Shown: in pieces, positions 8,539-18,393 of the stretch
Numbering within the stretch: the first letter of the stretch is position 1
Layout: every line of letters starts with the position of its first letter
Assembly (NCBI GenBank): GCA_009843505.1
Contig: VYDI01000024.1
Coordinates: 1-48,335 of the forward strand
Direction of reading: 5' to 3'
Source: Holophagales bacterium
Lineage (GTDB): Bacteria; Acidobacteriota; Thermoanaerobaculia; Multivoradales; Multivoraceae
Length of the DNA stretch: 48,335 nucleotides
Notes under the pieces: generated by a model
Seen by the model: the letters and a program-made list of their open reading frames with translations, nothing else
What the model was told of the DNA's origin: nothing
Databases searched by the model: none
Program-made: the position numbers and the translations under genes

Positions 8539-10895
8539 TGACCACGAAGAAACAGGCCAGGGACGCGCGGCGTGCCCGCCTGGCGGCCGCCCGGGAGGCG
8601 GCGATTCGGCAAGCCGAGTCGACCGAGGCGCGGCCGGCCGCGGCACGGTCTCCCGCCAACCCGCCTCGCGAGAGGATCGCTGCCGCGGCGCTCGTGCTGA
8701 TGGTCGGGATCAGCTTCGTCCCCGCCTACCAGGCCGGCTTCGTATGGGACGACACGATATTCTCGGATTCACCAGTCATCCGCGAGGCCGCCGGCCTGAA
8801 GAGCATCTGGTTCTCGCCCAGCGACATCGAACAGGAAGGGCACTACTGGCCGGTCACCTACACGACGTTCTGGCTGGAACACAAGCTCTGGGGCCCCGAG
8901 CCGCTCGGCTACCACGTCGTCAACGTGCTCCTGCACGCGGTCAACGTGCTGCTGGTGTGGTGGCTGCTCCGGCGGTTCGCCGTGCCGGGTGCCTGGATGG
9001 TGGCCGCCGTGTTCGCCCTCCATCCGCTGCACGTCGAGTCGGTGGCCTGGATCATCGAGCGCAAGGACGTGCTTTCGGGCCTGTTCTACCTGACGTCGTT
9101 CCTCGCCTATGTCCGGTTCACCGACCGCGGAAAACCGGCGCGCTACCTTCTGGCTCTGGGCCTGTTCGCGGCCGGCCTGCTGTCCAAGACGGTCGTCGTC
9201 ACACTTCCGGCCGCGCTCCTGATCTGGCACTGGTGGCGGCGTGGCCGCATCGCCCGTCCCGACCTGCTGCGCACCGCGCCGTTCTTCGCGGTCGGCCTCG
9301 CGATCGCGGCCGCCGATACGGCGTTCTACCGGACGCGGGAGGCCCTGGCGCTCGACTACTCCTTCGTGGAACGGCTACTGATCGCCGGCCGCGCGCTCTG
9401 GTTCTACGCGGGCAAGCTCGTCTGGCCCCACGATCTGGCGGTCATCTACCCGCTCTGGGACATACGAAGCGGCGACGCAGTGGCCTGGCTCTACGTCGCG
9501 GGGGCCGTCGCGGTGCCGGTCGCCCTGTGGCTCGGCCGCGAAAGGTGGGGCCGCGGTCCGTTGGCCTGCGCCGCCTTCTACGCCGCGACCCTGTCTCCAG
9601 CGCTCGGCCTGATCGACTACGGCTACATGCAGTTCGCGCTAGTCGCCGACCGCTTCCAGTACCTGGCCGGAATCGGCCTGCTCACCCTTGTCGGCGCCGC
9701 CCTGGTCCGCGCCGCCGAGAGGCTTCCGCCCGCCGGTCTGACGGCCGGGAAGGTTCTGCTGGCGGCAGTCCTGGCCCTGCTTGGGGGGCTGAGCTGGAGG
9801 CACGCCGCAAACTTCCGGGACGACGCGACCCTGTTCGGCCACATCGTGTCGCTCAATCCGGAGGCCCGCGACGCGCACCTCAACCTGTCCCAGGCGCTGA
9901 TCGAAACCGACCGGTTCGACGAAGCTCTCGAGGCGACCCGTACCGCGGTCGAGCAGCGCCCCGACTCCGCCGACGCCCACTCGAACCTGGGGCTCGCGCT
10001 GATGGCCCTCGAGCGCTTCGAGGAGGCGGAGGAGACCTTTGCTCGAGTTCTTGGGATCGATCCCCGGTACCGAAACGGCCATCAGAACCTCGGGGAGCTC
10101 AGGAAGAAGCAGGGCAGGTACGACGAAGCGGTCGAACAGTACCGGCGCGCCCTCGAGATCGACCCGGACTTCGCCCTGGGCTGGGCCGGCCTGGCCGACG
10201 CTCACTTTCTGGCCGGTCGGCACGTAGAAGCCGCGGAAGCGGCAAGGAAGTCCCTCTCGATCGACCCCGACTCACCGAACACCGCCACGCTCCATGCGTT
10301 GCTGGACCGGTCATCCACCGCAGCGATCCACTCTCGGGCGGAGACCCTGAGAGGGCAACAACGCCATGCCGAGGCGCTCGCCCTCTACCGGGAGGCCCTG
10401 GAAGCTGACTCCGAGTTCGCGCCGGCCATCGCCGGCATGGGCATGGCCTTGTTCGAACTCGAGCGGTACGAGGAGGCCGTCGAGTCGTTGGAACAGGCCC
10501 TCGCCATCGCCCCCGAGCTGCCGGAGGCCTCCTCGCTGTACCGCGTTACGGGGCGGGCGCTGCAGGAGCTCGGCCGGACGGAGGAAGCCGCCGCGCAGTT
10601 CGCGCGGACGCTGGAACTCGACCCGCGCGACACCGAGGCGCTCGACCGCCTCGGCTTCCTCCGCTTCAACGCGGGCCGCTACGAAGAGGCGCTCGAGTAC
10701 TACCGGGTGTTGCTCGAGGTCAACCCCACCGATGCGACGGCCCACTCGAACGCGGGCGTCGCCCTGCTCAACCTGGAGCGGTACGACGAAGCAGCGCGGA
10801 GTCTGGAGCGCTCGCTGGAACTCGACCCGGAACAGGCCATCGCGCGCGCCGCCCTGGACGAGGCGCGCCGAAGGAGTCAGGACGGCGAACGCTAG
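8538..10895 (+). CDS. TMTC-like GT-C O-mannosyltransferase with C-terminal TPRs, copy 2
   Basis: 785 residues, a tandem paralogue of the previous gene. It shares the basic N-tail, VWDD pair (Asp71-72), HYWPVTYTTFW, PLGYHVVNVLLH and HPLHVESVAWIIERKDVLSGLF, with near-identical membrane-domain order. The TPR arm is longer (about 445-780, roughly ten repeats). Different TPR lengths suggest different acceptor proteins or different regions of one acceptor. GTG start at 8538 shares its G with the TAG stop of copy 1. It ends in CTAG (10892-10895), which also supplies the stop of the convergent dehydrogenase gene. An alternative reading is a general GT39-like protein with TPRs, but the HPLHVES-ERKD block favours the TMTC family. 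Confidence 0.82.
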   Translation: MTTKKQARDARRARLAAAREAAIRQAESTEARPAAARSPANPPRERIAAAALVLMVGISFVPAYQAGFVWDDTIFSDSPVIREAAGLKSIWFSPSDIEQEGHYWPVTYTTFWLEHKLWGPEPLGYHVVNVLLHAVNVLLVWWLLRRFAVPGAWMVAAVFALHPLHVESVAWIIERKDVLSGLFYLTSFLAYVRFTDRGKPARYLLALGLFAAGLLSKTVVVTLPAALLIWHWWRRGRIARPDLLRTAPFFAVGLAIAAADTAFYRTREALALDYSFVERLLIAGRALWFYAGKLVWPHDLAVIYPLWDIRSGDAVAWLYVAGAVAVPVALWLGRERWGRGPLACAAFYAATLSPALGLIDYGYMQFALVADRFQYLAGIGLLTLVGAALVRAAERLPPAGLTAGKVLLAAVLALLGGLSWRHAANFRDDATLFGHIVSLNPEARDAHLNLSQALIETDRFDEALEATRTAVEQRPDSADAHSNLGLALMALERFEEAEETFARVLGIDPRYRNGHQNLGELRKKQGRYDEAVEQYRRALEIDPDFALGWAGLADAHFLAGRHVEAAEAARKSLSIDPDSPNTATLHALLDRSSTAAIHSRAETLRGQQRHAEALALYREALEADSEFAPAIAGMGMALFELERYEEAVESLEQALAIAPELPEASSLYRVTGRALQELGRTEEAAAQFARTLELDPRDTEALDRLGFLRFNAGRYEEALEYYRVLLEVNPTDATAHSNAGVALLNLERYDEAARSLERSLELDPEQAIARAALDEARRRSQDGER

Positions 10896-11782
10896 GAGTT
10901 CGCCCCACCCTCGCTCATCGCCCGCAGCCGCACCACCAGGCTCGACGTGTCCCAGCGCAGGCCGCCGAGCGCGGTGACCTCGCTGTAGAACTGGTCGACG
11001 AGCGCGGCGAGAGGCAGGTGAGCACCGTTGCTGCGCGCTTCCTCCAGCGCGATGGCCAGGTCCTTGCGCATCCACTGGACCGCGAAGCCGTAGTCGAACT
11101 TCCCCTGGACCATCGTCTCGGCGCGGTTGTCCATCTGCCAGGACCCCGCGGCGCCGGTCGAGATGGCGCCGATCACCGCCAGCGGGTCGAGGCCGGCCTT
11201 CTCCGCGAAGTGGATGCCTTCCGACAGGCTCTGGACGATGCCGGCGATACAGAGCTGGTTGACCGCCTTGGTCAGTTGGCCGCTGCCGGCGGGACCGAGC
11301 AGGGTGACCGCACGGCTGTAACAGCCGATGACCGCGTTCACCCGCTCGAAAACGTCCGGTTCGCCGCCGCACATGACGGTCAGCGCGCCGTTCTCGGCGC
11401 CGGCCTGACCGCCCGAGACCGGCGCGTCGACGAAGCCGCAGCCCTTCTCCGCGCAGGCGCCGGCGAGTTCCCGGGCGAGCAGCGCCGACGCCGTCGTGTG
11501 GTCGACGAGGACACTGCCCGCGGCCATGCCCTCGAGTGCGCCGCCGGATCCCAGCGTCACGGCCCGCACGTCGTCGTCGTTGCCGACGCAGCAAAACACG
11601 AACTCGGCGCCTGCCGCGGCCTCGGCCGGCGTCGAGGCGCTCCTGTCGCCGTGCTCTCCGACCCACTGCTCCGCCTTGGCCGCCGTGCGGTTGTAAACGG
11701 TGACGCGATGTCCGGCTGCCGCCAGATGGCCAGCCATTGGATAGCCCATGACTCCGAGTCCGACGAACGCGACGTCTGCCAT
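10892..11782 (-). CDS. NAD(P)-dependent 3-hydroxyisobutyrate dehydrogenase family (beta-hydroxyacid dehydrogenase)
   Basis: 296 residues, the normal family length. The Rossmann motif is GLGVMG (8-13), followed by PMAGHLAAAGHRVTVYNRT. The substrate-binding PVSGG motif and the GSGQLTKAVNQL stretch with the catalytic Lys are both present. The family oxidises 3-hydroxyisobutyrate, tartronate semialdehyde or similar short beta-hydroxyacids; the exact substrate is not resolved. ATG 11782 follows a strong GGGGAGG-type ribosome site. A TAGGAT hexamer on the minus strand (11839-11844) could be its -10 box. Convergent with the TMTC-like gene, sharing CTAG. Confidence 0.87.
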   Translation of the reverse strand: MADVAFVGLGVMGYPMAGHLAAAGHRVTVYNRTAAKAEQWVGEHGDRSASTPAEAAAGAEFVFCCVGNDDDVRAVTLGSGGALEGMAAGSVLVDHTTASALLARELAGACAEKGCGFVDAPVSGGQAGAENGALTVMCGGEPDVFERVNAVIGCYSRAVTLLGPAGSGQLTKAVNQLCIAGIVQSLSEGIHFAEKAGLDPLAVIGAISTGAAGSWQMDNRAETMVQGKFDYGFAVQWMRKDLAIALEEARSNGAHLPLAALVDQFYSEVTALGGLRWDTSSLVVRLRAMSEGGANS

Positions 11783-11838
11783 ACAGCACCCCTCCCCAGG
11801 CGGCGAGCCGAGCCGCCTGAACTGATCGATGAGGCGCG

Positions 11839-11844
11839 ATCCTA
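11839..11844 (-). promoter_or_regulatory. Possible -10 box of the hydroxyacid dehydrogenase gene
   Basis: The minus strand reads TAGGAT 57 bases before the ATG at 11782. I see no convincing -35 box. It lies just downstream of the hairpin terminator of the neighbouring Spy-like gene, a sensible place for a new transcript to begin. Confidence 0.3.
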
Positions 11845-11850
11845 GCTGTC

Positions 11851-11889
11851 CCGAAACGAAAAGGGCGGGCGCCCGAAGGACGCCCGCCC
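11851..11889 (-). terminator. Rho-independent terminator of the Spy-like gene
   Basis: A perfect 9-bp stem (GGGCGGGCG at 11863-11871 with CGCCCGCCC at 11881-11889) encloses a 9-base loop. Read on the minus strand it is followed by TTTTCGTTT (11862-11854). It lies 30 bases after the stop codon at 11919. The T-rich tail exists only on the minus strand, so it acts in that direction. Confidence 0.8.
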
Positions 11890-11918
11890 GAGGAGCGGAG
11901 GCTTGTCGCCAGTCGCGT

Positions 11919-12431
11919 TCAGTTCCGAGCGCGAGGACCGCGGCCGCCAGGACCGAAGAGTCCCCGGAAGCCGCCGCGACCGTTCTCCTGCAGAGCCTCC
12001 CAGCGGATCCGCTGGTCACGGTCGAGCAACCGGGTCGCATCCTCGTGAGCCTCGACTCGGGCAGTCCTCAGTTGACGCGCAACCGCGCGGCGGTCGAGTT
12101 CCAACTGACCGACGACGGTCGGATCGGGGTTCTCGAGGTTCGCCTCGCTCTCGAGACGTTCCGTGATGTCGCGCATCTGACGCATCAACGGGCCGACCTT
12201 CGCTTCGTGCTCCTCGCGGAGGCGGCGCCACTGTTCCTTCTGGTCCTCCGTCAACTGGAGCACCCGCGCCATGCGCTCGGCGTCGCGCTCCGCGAAATCG
12301 GCGCGGGCGCCTCGCCTGGACTGGCGGTCTTCGCCCTCCTCGACTGCGGCGAAGCCGGTCGCGGCCAGGACAAGCAGCGCGGGCAGCAGGGTACGGGCGA
12401 TGCGGATCGAACGGTTCAGGGTTGTCTTCAT
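11919..12431 (-). CDS. Spy/CpxP-like periplasmic LTXXQ-motif protein
   Basis: 170 residues. An N-terminal signal peptide (MKTT..., hydrophobic LLPALLVLAATGFAA) precedes a highly charged, helical mature domain. LTEDQ and a second, degenerate LLDRDQ form the paired LTXXQ motif of the Spy/CpxP/ZraP group. These are periplasmic chaperones or envelope-stress sensors. The C-terminus is Gly/Arg-rich (GGFRGLFGPGGRG). ATG 12431 is chosen over the upstream in-frame GTG because AGGAGG (12440-12445 on the minus strand) sits 8 bases before it and overlaps the GTG. It is divergent from the histidine kinase gene, as cpxP is from cpxRA in enterics, so feedback on that kinase is likely but inferred. Confidence 0.78.
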   Translation of the reverse strand: MKTTLNRSIRIARTLLPALLVLAATGFAAVEEGEDRQSRRGARADFAERDAERMARVLQLTEDQKEQWRRLREEHEAKVGPLMRQMRDITERLESEANLENPDPTVVGQLELDRRAVARQLRTARVEAHEDATRLLDRDQRIRWEALQENGRGGFRGLFGPGGRGPRARN

Positions 12432-12525
12432 TTCGAGCACCTCCTCTTAGGGGTGTGAGGGATCAAACGTAGGAAGACAGTACGGGCGCTGGATCGGGTA
12501 GTCATCAAGCCGGTGCAAGATGTTT

Positions 12526-12539
12526 GTAACGCGTGTAAA
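12526..12539. promoter_or_regulatory. CpxR-box-like direct repeat between the Spy-like and kinase genes
   Basis: GTAAC, four bases, GTAAA reads on the plus strand. The enterobacterial CpxR consensus is two GTAAA half-sites separated by a few bases. It lies in the 161-base divergent region, 53 bases before the kinase start and 95 bases from the Spy-like start, so it could control either promoter. The only support is pattern plus context. Confidence 0.4.
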
Positions 12540-12578
12540 GCCTCCCGCCGACGCGGTTTCAGCGGCCCTGGCTGTAGC

Positions 12579-12584
12579 TACACT
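12579..12584 (+). promoter_or_regulatory. Putative -10 box giving a leaderless kinase mRNA
   Basis: TACACT lies 8 bases before ATG 12593, so transcription would begin at or next to the start codon. No Shine-Dalgarno sequence is present. A weak TTTCAG lies 16 bases upstream as a possible -35. Confidence 0.42.
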
Positions 12585-12592
12585 GACTCCCG

Positions 12593-14368
12593 ATGGCTGT
12601 TCGGCGCATCTCCGGCCGCGGGAAGGCCTCGAGCGACCGCTGGCTGCTCGTCATCGCTCTGCTCGCCGCCGTCCTCCTGGCGGGGCTGGCGGTACTCCAG
12701 TACTACTGGACCGGTGAGCTCAGCGACGCCGCAAACCGGCGGATGCGGGCAAACCTCGAGGAATCGAGCCGCCTGCTCGCCAACGACCTCGACGGCCAGC
12801 TGTCGGAACTCCAGTTGACCCTGCTGCGAGCGGCAACCTCCGGCAGTCCTCGGGCGGCGCGCGGCGAAGAACGATCGGCACTGCTCGCCGGCACGCTCTC
12901 GCGGCTGCTCCAGGACTGGCGCGACAGCGCCGACTTTCCGGCCATCCTCGACCGGACGCGTATCGTGTTCACAGACCGCCGTTCGACGCGCGGGGTCTTC
13001 CGGCTGGACGAGGAAAGCGGCCAACTCCAGGCCGAGACGGATCCCGACGTCCTTGAAGAACTGGAACGTCTCCTGCGCCGACCCGGTAGTTCGGCGCCGG
13101 CGCCGCGGACCGACCGACTGGTCATGCCGATTCCGGCTCGCGGGCGGGGCGGACGCGACGGCCCGCCCGGCCCGGCGGGACTGATCGTGGCGACTCTCAG
13201 TACGACGGCCGTCGAGGAAGAGATGCTGCCGGCGCTCATCGAGCGTCATTTCGGTGCCGCCGCGGAGGGCGCTGCACCCAGGTACCTGGTCACGGTGACC
13301 GACACGACCAGTTCCCCGCCCCGGCTCCTCTATCCGCTTACAGGTGGTCGGGCCGGAAACCGTGCCGATGCCGCGGCAGGACCTGCCGACATCGAGTTCG
13401 CGGCGTTCCGCGCGCTCGGGCGCGAGAGTCGCCGGCGCTTCGGCCCTGGCGGCAGGGGCCGGACCGAACGGGCAGAACGCGCCCGACCGGGGCTCGGGGA
13501 GCCCGGCGGACCCTGGCTGGTCCGCATCACGCACCGCAGAGGGTCGCTTGAAGCCGCCACCAGCGCGGCACGCCGCCGCAACCTTTACCACAGCTCCGGC
13601 GCCCTGTTCCTGATCGGCGTCGCCTTCGCTCTGGTCCTGGTGTCCGCCCGCCGGGCCCGGGCTCTGGCCGCCCAGCAGGTCGATTTCGTCGCCGGCGTCT
13701 CCCATGAGTTGAACACGCCGCTCCAGGCGATCCGCTCGGCAGGCGAGAATCTGCGGAGCGGGATCGTCCACAGGTCAGATGATGTCCGCGGCTACGGCGA
13801 GCTCATCGAACGCGAAGAGCGCCGACTGTCGCGGCTGGTTCAGCAGGCGCTCCAGTGGGCCGGCATCGGGCGGAGTACGGCGCGAAGAGCCACGGCCGAG
13901 ATCGACCTCGGCGAACTGCTGTGCACGGCAGTCGCCGAATCGAAGTGGTTTCTGGAGGAGAACGGCGTCGAACTCGAGCTGGAAGGGCTGGACCATCTGC
14001 CCCTGCTCCGGGGCGACCGCGAGGGCCTGATCACCGTCTTCATGAACCTGTTGCACAACGCGACCAAGTACGGCCGCGGCGCCGACGGCGCGGTGCGCGT
14101 GAGAATCGAGGCAAGCGGCGACGCCGATGGGCGTGGGGTCGCCGTCGCCGTCACCGACCGGGGCCCCGGCATCCCGAAGGCCGAGCAGCGCCGAATCTTC
14201 GATCCCTTCGTCCGCGGCCTCGCGGCAACCGAGAGCGGCTTGCCCGGCTCGGGCCTGGGCCTGAGTCTCGCGCGCAACACGATCGAGGAGCACGGCGGCT
14301 CGATCACCGTGGACAGCGAGCCCGGGCGCACGACCTTCCGCGTCGTGCTACCGGTGCAGACTCCATGA
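12593..14368 (+). CDS. Membrane sensor histidine kinase
   Basis: 591 residues. Membrane helix 1 is about 17-39. A large periplasmic region (about 40-330) with Pro/Gly/Arg-rich stretches has no domain I recognise. Helix 2 is about 336-351. The HisKA box SHELNTP has its phospho-accepting His at 371. The N box is NLLHNATKYG, the G1 box is DRGPGIP and the G2 box is GSGLGLSLA. No HAMP domain is evident; the second helix runs almost directly into HisKA. It is expected to autophosphorylate His371 and pass phosphate to Asp53 of the regulator whose ATG overlaps its stop (ATGA). The divergent Spy-like gene suggests the signal is envelope or protein-folding stress. Confidence 0.93.
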   Translation: MAVRRISGRGKASSDRWLLVIALLAAVLLAGLAVLQYYWTGELSDAANRRMRANLEESSRLLANDLDGQLSELQLTLLRAATSGSPRAARGEERSALLAGTLSRLLQDWRDSADFPAILDRTRIVFTDRRSTRGVFRLDEESGQLQAETDPDVLEELERLLRRPGSSAPAPRTDRLVMPIPARGRGGRDGPPGPAGLIVATLSTTAVEEEMLPALIERHFGAAAEGAAPRYLVTVTDTTSSPPRLLYPLTGGRAGNRADAAAGPADIEFAAFRALGRESRRRFGPGGRGRTERAERARPGLGEPGGPWLVRITHRRGSLEAATSAARRRNLYHSSGALFLIGVAFALVLVSARRARALAAQQVDFVAGVSHELNTPLQAIRSAGENLRSGIVHRSDDVRGYGELIEREERRLSRLVQQALQWAGIGRSTARRATAEIDLGELLCTAVAESKWFLEENGVELELEGLDHLPLLRGDREGLITVFMNLLHNATKYGRGADGAVRVRIEASGDADGRGVAVAVTDRGPGIPKAEQRRIFDPFVRGLAATESGLPGSGLGLSLARNTIEEHGGSITVDSEPGRTTFRVVLPVQTP

Positions 14369-15087
14369 GCGCGCGCGTGCTCCTGGTCGAGGACGAACCC
14401 AGCCTTGCCCGCACCCTGAGTGACCGCCTGGCCGCAGAAGGCCACGACGTCGTCATCGCGGCCGACGGCCCGTCGGGCGAACGGTCGGCCAGAGACGGCG
14501 GTTTCGACGTCGTCCTGCTCGACGTCAACCTGCCGGGCAAGAACGGCTTCGATGTCTGCCGGGACCTCCGCCGGGACGGCATCGACATCCCCATCCTGAT
14601 GCTGACGGCCCGTAACGAACTCGTCGACCGTGTCGTCGGGCTGAAGCTGGGCGCCGACGACTACCTCGCCAAGCCGTTCGAGACGCTGGAACTGCTGGCT
14701 CGGATCGAGGCGCTGATGCGACGGAGCCGGGACGGAGCACAGGCGTCGGCATCGCCGCGGGAGCCAACCCTCCACGGCTACCGCTTCGGCAACGTCCGCG
14801 TCGACTTCGACCGCGCCCAGGTGTGGCGCGGCGGCGAGGACGGCGCCGAGACCGAGGTTGCCTGCTCGGCGCTCGAGTACCGCCTGCTCCGGTTCCTGAT
14901 CGAGCACCGTGGCGAGGTCCACGACCGGGACCGCCTGCTCGATGAGGTCTGGGGCTACGACGCGACGCCGACCACACGCACCGTCGACGTGCACGTGTCG
15001 TCGCTGCGGCAGAAGATCGAGCCGAATCCGGGCCGGCCCGAGTTCATCGTCACGGTGCACGGCCTGGGCTACCGGTTCGACGGCTGA
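14365..15087 (+). CDS. OmpR/PhoB-family response regulator
   Basis: 240 residues. The receiver domain (about 3-115) has the acidic pocket Glu9-Asp10, the phospho-acceptor Asp53 in LLDVNLPGKNGFD, Thr81 and Lys103 (in YLAKPFE). The C-terminal winged-helix DNA-binding domain (about 140-240) ends in the usual RTVDVHVSSLRQKI...VHGLGYRFDG. It overlaps the kinase by 4 bases (ATGA), so the two are translationally coupled. OmpR-type regulators bind direct repeats; the GTAAC/GTAAA pair at 12526-12539 is a candidate site. Confidence 0.95.
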   Translation: MSARVLLVEDEPSLARTLSDRLAAEGHDVVIAADGPSGERSARDGGFDVVLLDVNLPGKNGFDVCRDLRRDGIDIPILMLTARNELVDRVVGLKLGADDYLAKPFETLELLARIEALMRRSRDGAQASASPREPTLHGYRFGNVRVDFDRAQVWRGGEDGAETEVACSALEYRLLRFLIEHRGEVHDRDRLLDEVWGYDATPTTRTVDVHVSSLRQKIEPNPGRPEFIVTVHGLGYRFDG

Positions 15088-15149
15088 CGACGCGCAACCG
15101 GGCGCGATAACCTCCGCTGCTCCGCAGCAAGACGCCCGGTCAAGCCGCC

Positions 15150-16850
<1,701 letters not shown>

Positions 16851-16871
16851 CGCCTCGCACCGCTTTCGGAG

Positions 16872-16899
16872 GCCGGCGGGAACGCCGGCGCACCCAGTG
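16872..16899 (-). repeat. Palindromic repeat, copy A (between glnS and gltX)
   Basis: The plus strand shows GCCGGCG, GGAA, CGCCGGC, then GCACCCAGTG: the conserved hairpin core of the dispersed element also found at 19708, 29169, 30430, 34659 and 38628. It fills most of the 52-base gap between the two convergent synthetase genes. The second hairpin seen in other copies is not recognisable here. Confidence 0.7.
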
Positions 16900-16902
16900 T
16901 GT

Positions 16903-18393
16903 TCAGTTCAGTTCGTCGAACCGCTTCTGCAGCTTCTTCATCCGCTTGCCCGAGATCCCGCCGAGCGCCTCGATGGCGCGGCGGATGCGGGCGCGCACGA
17001 GATCCGCGCCGAGGATCTCCATCGACTGGAACAGCGGCAGCGACGCGGTCTCGCCCGACATGGCGACGTAGAACGGACGGGTCAGGTCGCGCAGGCTGAG
17101 TCCGAGCGCTTCGGACAGGCGCCGGAAGTGGCCCTGGATGACGTCGGCAGTGAAGTCCTGTTCGCGTTCCAGTACCCACAGCATGAACTGAAGCGCTTCG
17201 GCGACCTGAGCCTCTTCGAGGCCCTTGACCGCCAGCTTCTCCCGCTCGACAGCCGGCGCGTCGACGAACAGGAAGTTCGTCAGCCGTCCCCAGTCGCCCA
17301 AGGTCTCAAGTCGCGGCTGGGCCAAGGCTGCGATCCTCGCCAACCGCTCCTCGTCCATCGACCATTCCCGCACGAGGTCCGCCAGGCTGTCGGCGTCGTA
17401 GTCCTCGCGCAGGTAGCGGGCATTCAGCCAGCGCAGCTTGTCGAGGTCGAAGACGGGGCCGCCGAGCGAGATGTCCTCGAGGCGAAAACCGTCCACGAGT
17501 TGGTCGAGGCCGAACTTCTCCTCACCCTCGGCCCGGCTCGACACCATGAGTCCCAGGAAGTTGAGCAACGCACCGGGAAGGAAGCCGGCGTCCCGGAACC
17601 AGGTGATCGAGGTCGGGTTGCGGCGCTTCGAGAGCTTCGACCGGTTCGCGTCGTTGTTCCGAAGGAGCGGCAAGTGGCAGAAGATCGGCGGCTCGTAGCC
17701 CAGCGCCTCGAACAGGCGCAGGTGCTTGGGCAGGGAGTTGATCCACTCTTCGCCGCGGATCACATGGCTGATCCCCATCGCGTGGTCGTCGACGACGCAC
17801 GCGAGGTGGTAGGTCGGGTAGCCGTCGGCCTTGAGGATCACCTGGTCGTCGATCAGCTCCCACTCGCGGCGGATCTCGCCGCGCAGGAGGTCCTGCATGA
17901 CGCATTCGCCCTCGGTCGGCATGGCCAGGCGAATCGTGTGGGACTCTCCCGCCGCTGCCCGGCGCTCGGCCTCGGCGACCGGCAGGTCCCGGCACCGGCG
18001 GTCGTAGCCCGGGAAACGCTGCCGGGCGCGGTTCTCCCGGCGCATCTCGTCGAGCCGCTCCCGCGTGCAGAAGCAACGGTAGGCGCTGCCCGCGGCGAGC
18101 AGGCGGTCGACCTCGCTCCGGTACAGGTCCAGACGCTCGCTTTGCCGGTAGGGGCCCTCGTCCCATTCCAGGCCCAGCCAGCGCAGGGCTTCGAGGATCG
18201 CCGCCTCCGACTCGCGGCTCGAGCGGGCGCGGTCCGTGTCCTCGATCCGCAGCACGAAGACGCCGCCGCGGCTGCGCGCGAAGGCGAGGTTGACCAGCGC
18301 CTGGTACGCGGTGCCGACGTGGGGATCGCCGGTCGGCGACGGCGCCACCCGGACCCGTACCGGCACCGCGCTCTCCGGTCCCGGCGCGCTCAT
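16903..18393 (-). CDS. gltX: Glutamyl-tRNA synthetase
   Basis: 496 residues, normal length. APSPTGDPHVGTAYQAL carries the class I motif as HVGT (25-28). RIEDTDRARS follows, and KLSKR (253-257) is the KMSKS loop. It charges tRNA-Glu for translation and for 5-aminolevulinate synthesis by HemA and HemL, encoded 13-18 kb away. ATG 18393 overlaps the TPR gene's stop (ATGA). It is therefore the last gene of the overlapping run galE, DsbA-like, UnbV, TPR, gltX, an unusual setting for a synthetase. Confidence 0.96.
   Translation of the reverse strand: MSAPGPESAVPVRVRVAPSPTGDPHVGTAYQALVNLAFARSRGGVFVLRIEDTDRARSSRESEAAILEALRWLGLEWDEGPYRQSERLDLYRSEVDRLLAAGSAYRCFCTRERLDEMRRENRARQRFPGYDRRCRDLPVAEAERRAAAGESHTIRLAMPTEGECVMQDLLRGEIRREWELIDDQVILKADGYPTYHLACVVDDHAMGISHVIRGEEWINSLPKHLRLFEALGYEPPIFCHLPLLRNNDANRSKLSKRRNPTSITWFRDAGFLPGALLNFLGLMVSSRAEGEEKFGLDQLVDGFRLEDISLGGPVFDLDKLRWLNARYLREDYDADSLADLVREWSMDEERLARIAALAQPRLETLGDWGRLTNFLFVDAPAVEREKLAVKGLEEAQVAEALQFMLWVLEREQDFTADVIQGHFRRLSEALGLSLRDLTRPFYVAMSGETASLPLFQSMEILGADLVRARIRRAIEALGGISGKRMKKLQKRFDELN

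Noticed and set aside
12593..12780. Possible HAMP domain in the kinase
   Set aside because: The second membrane helix (about 336-351) is followed by only about 12 residues before the HisKA region, too few for HAMP.
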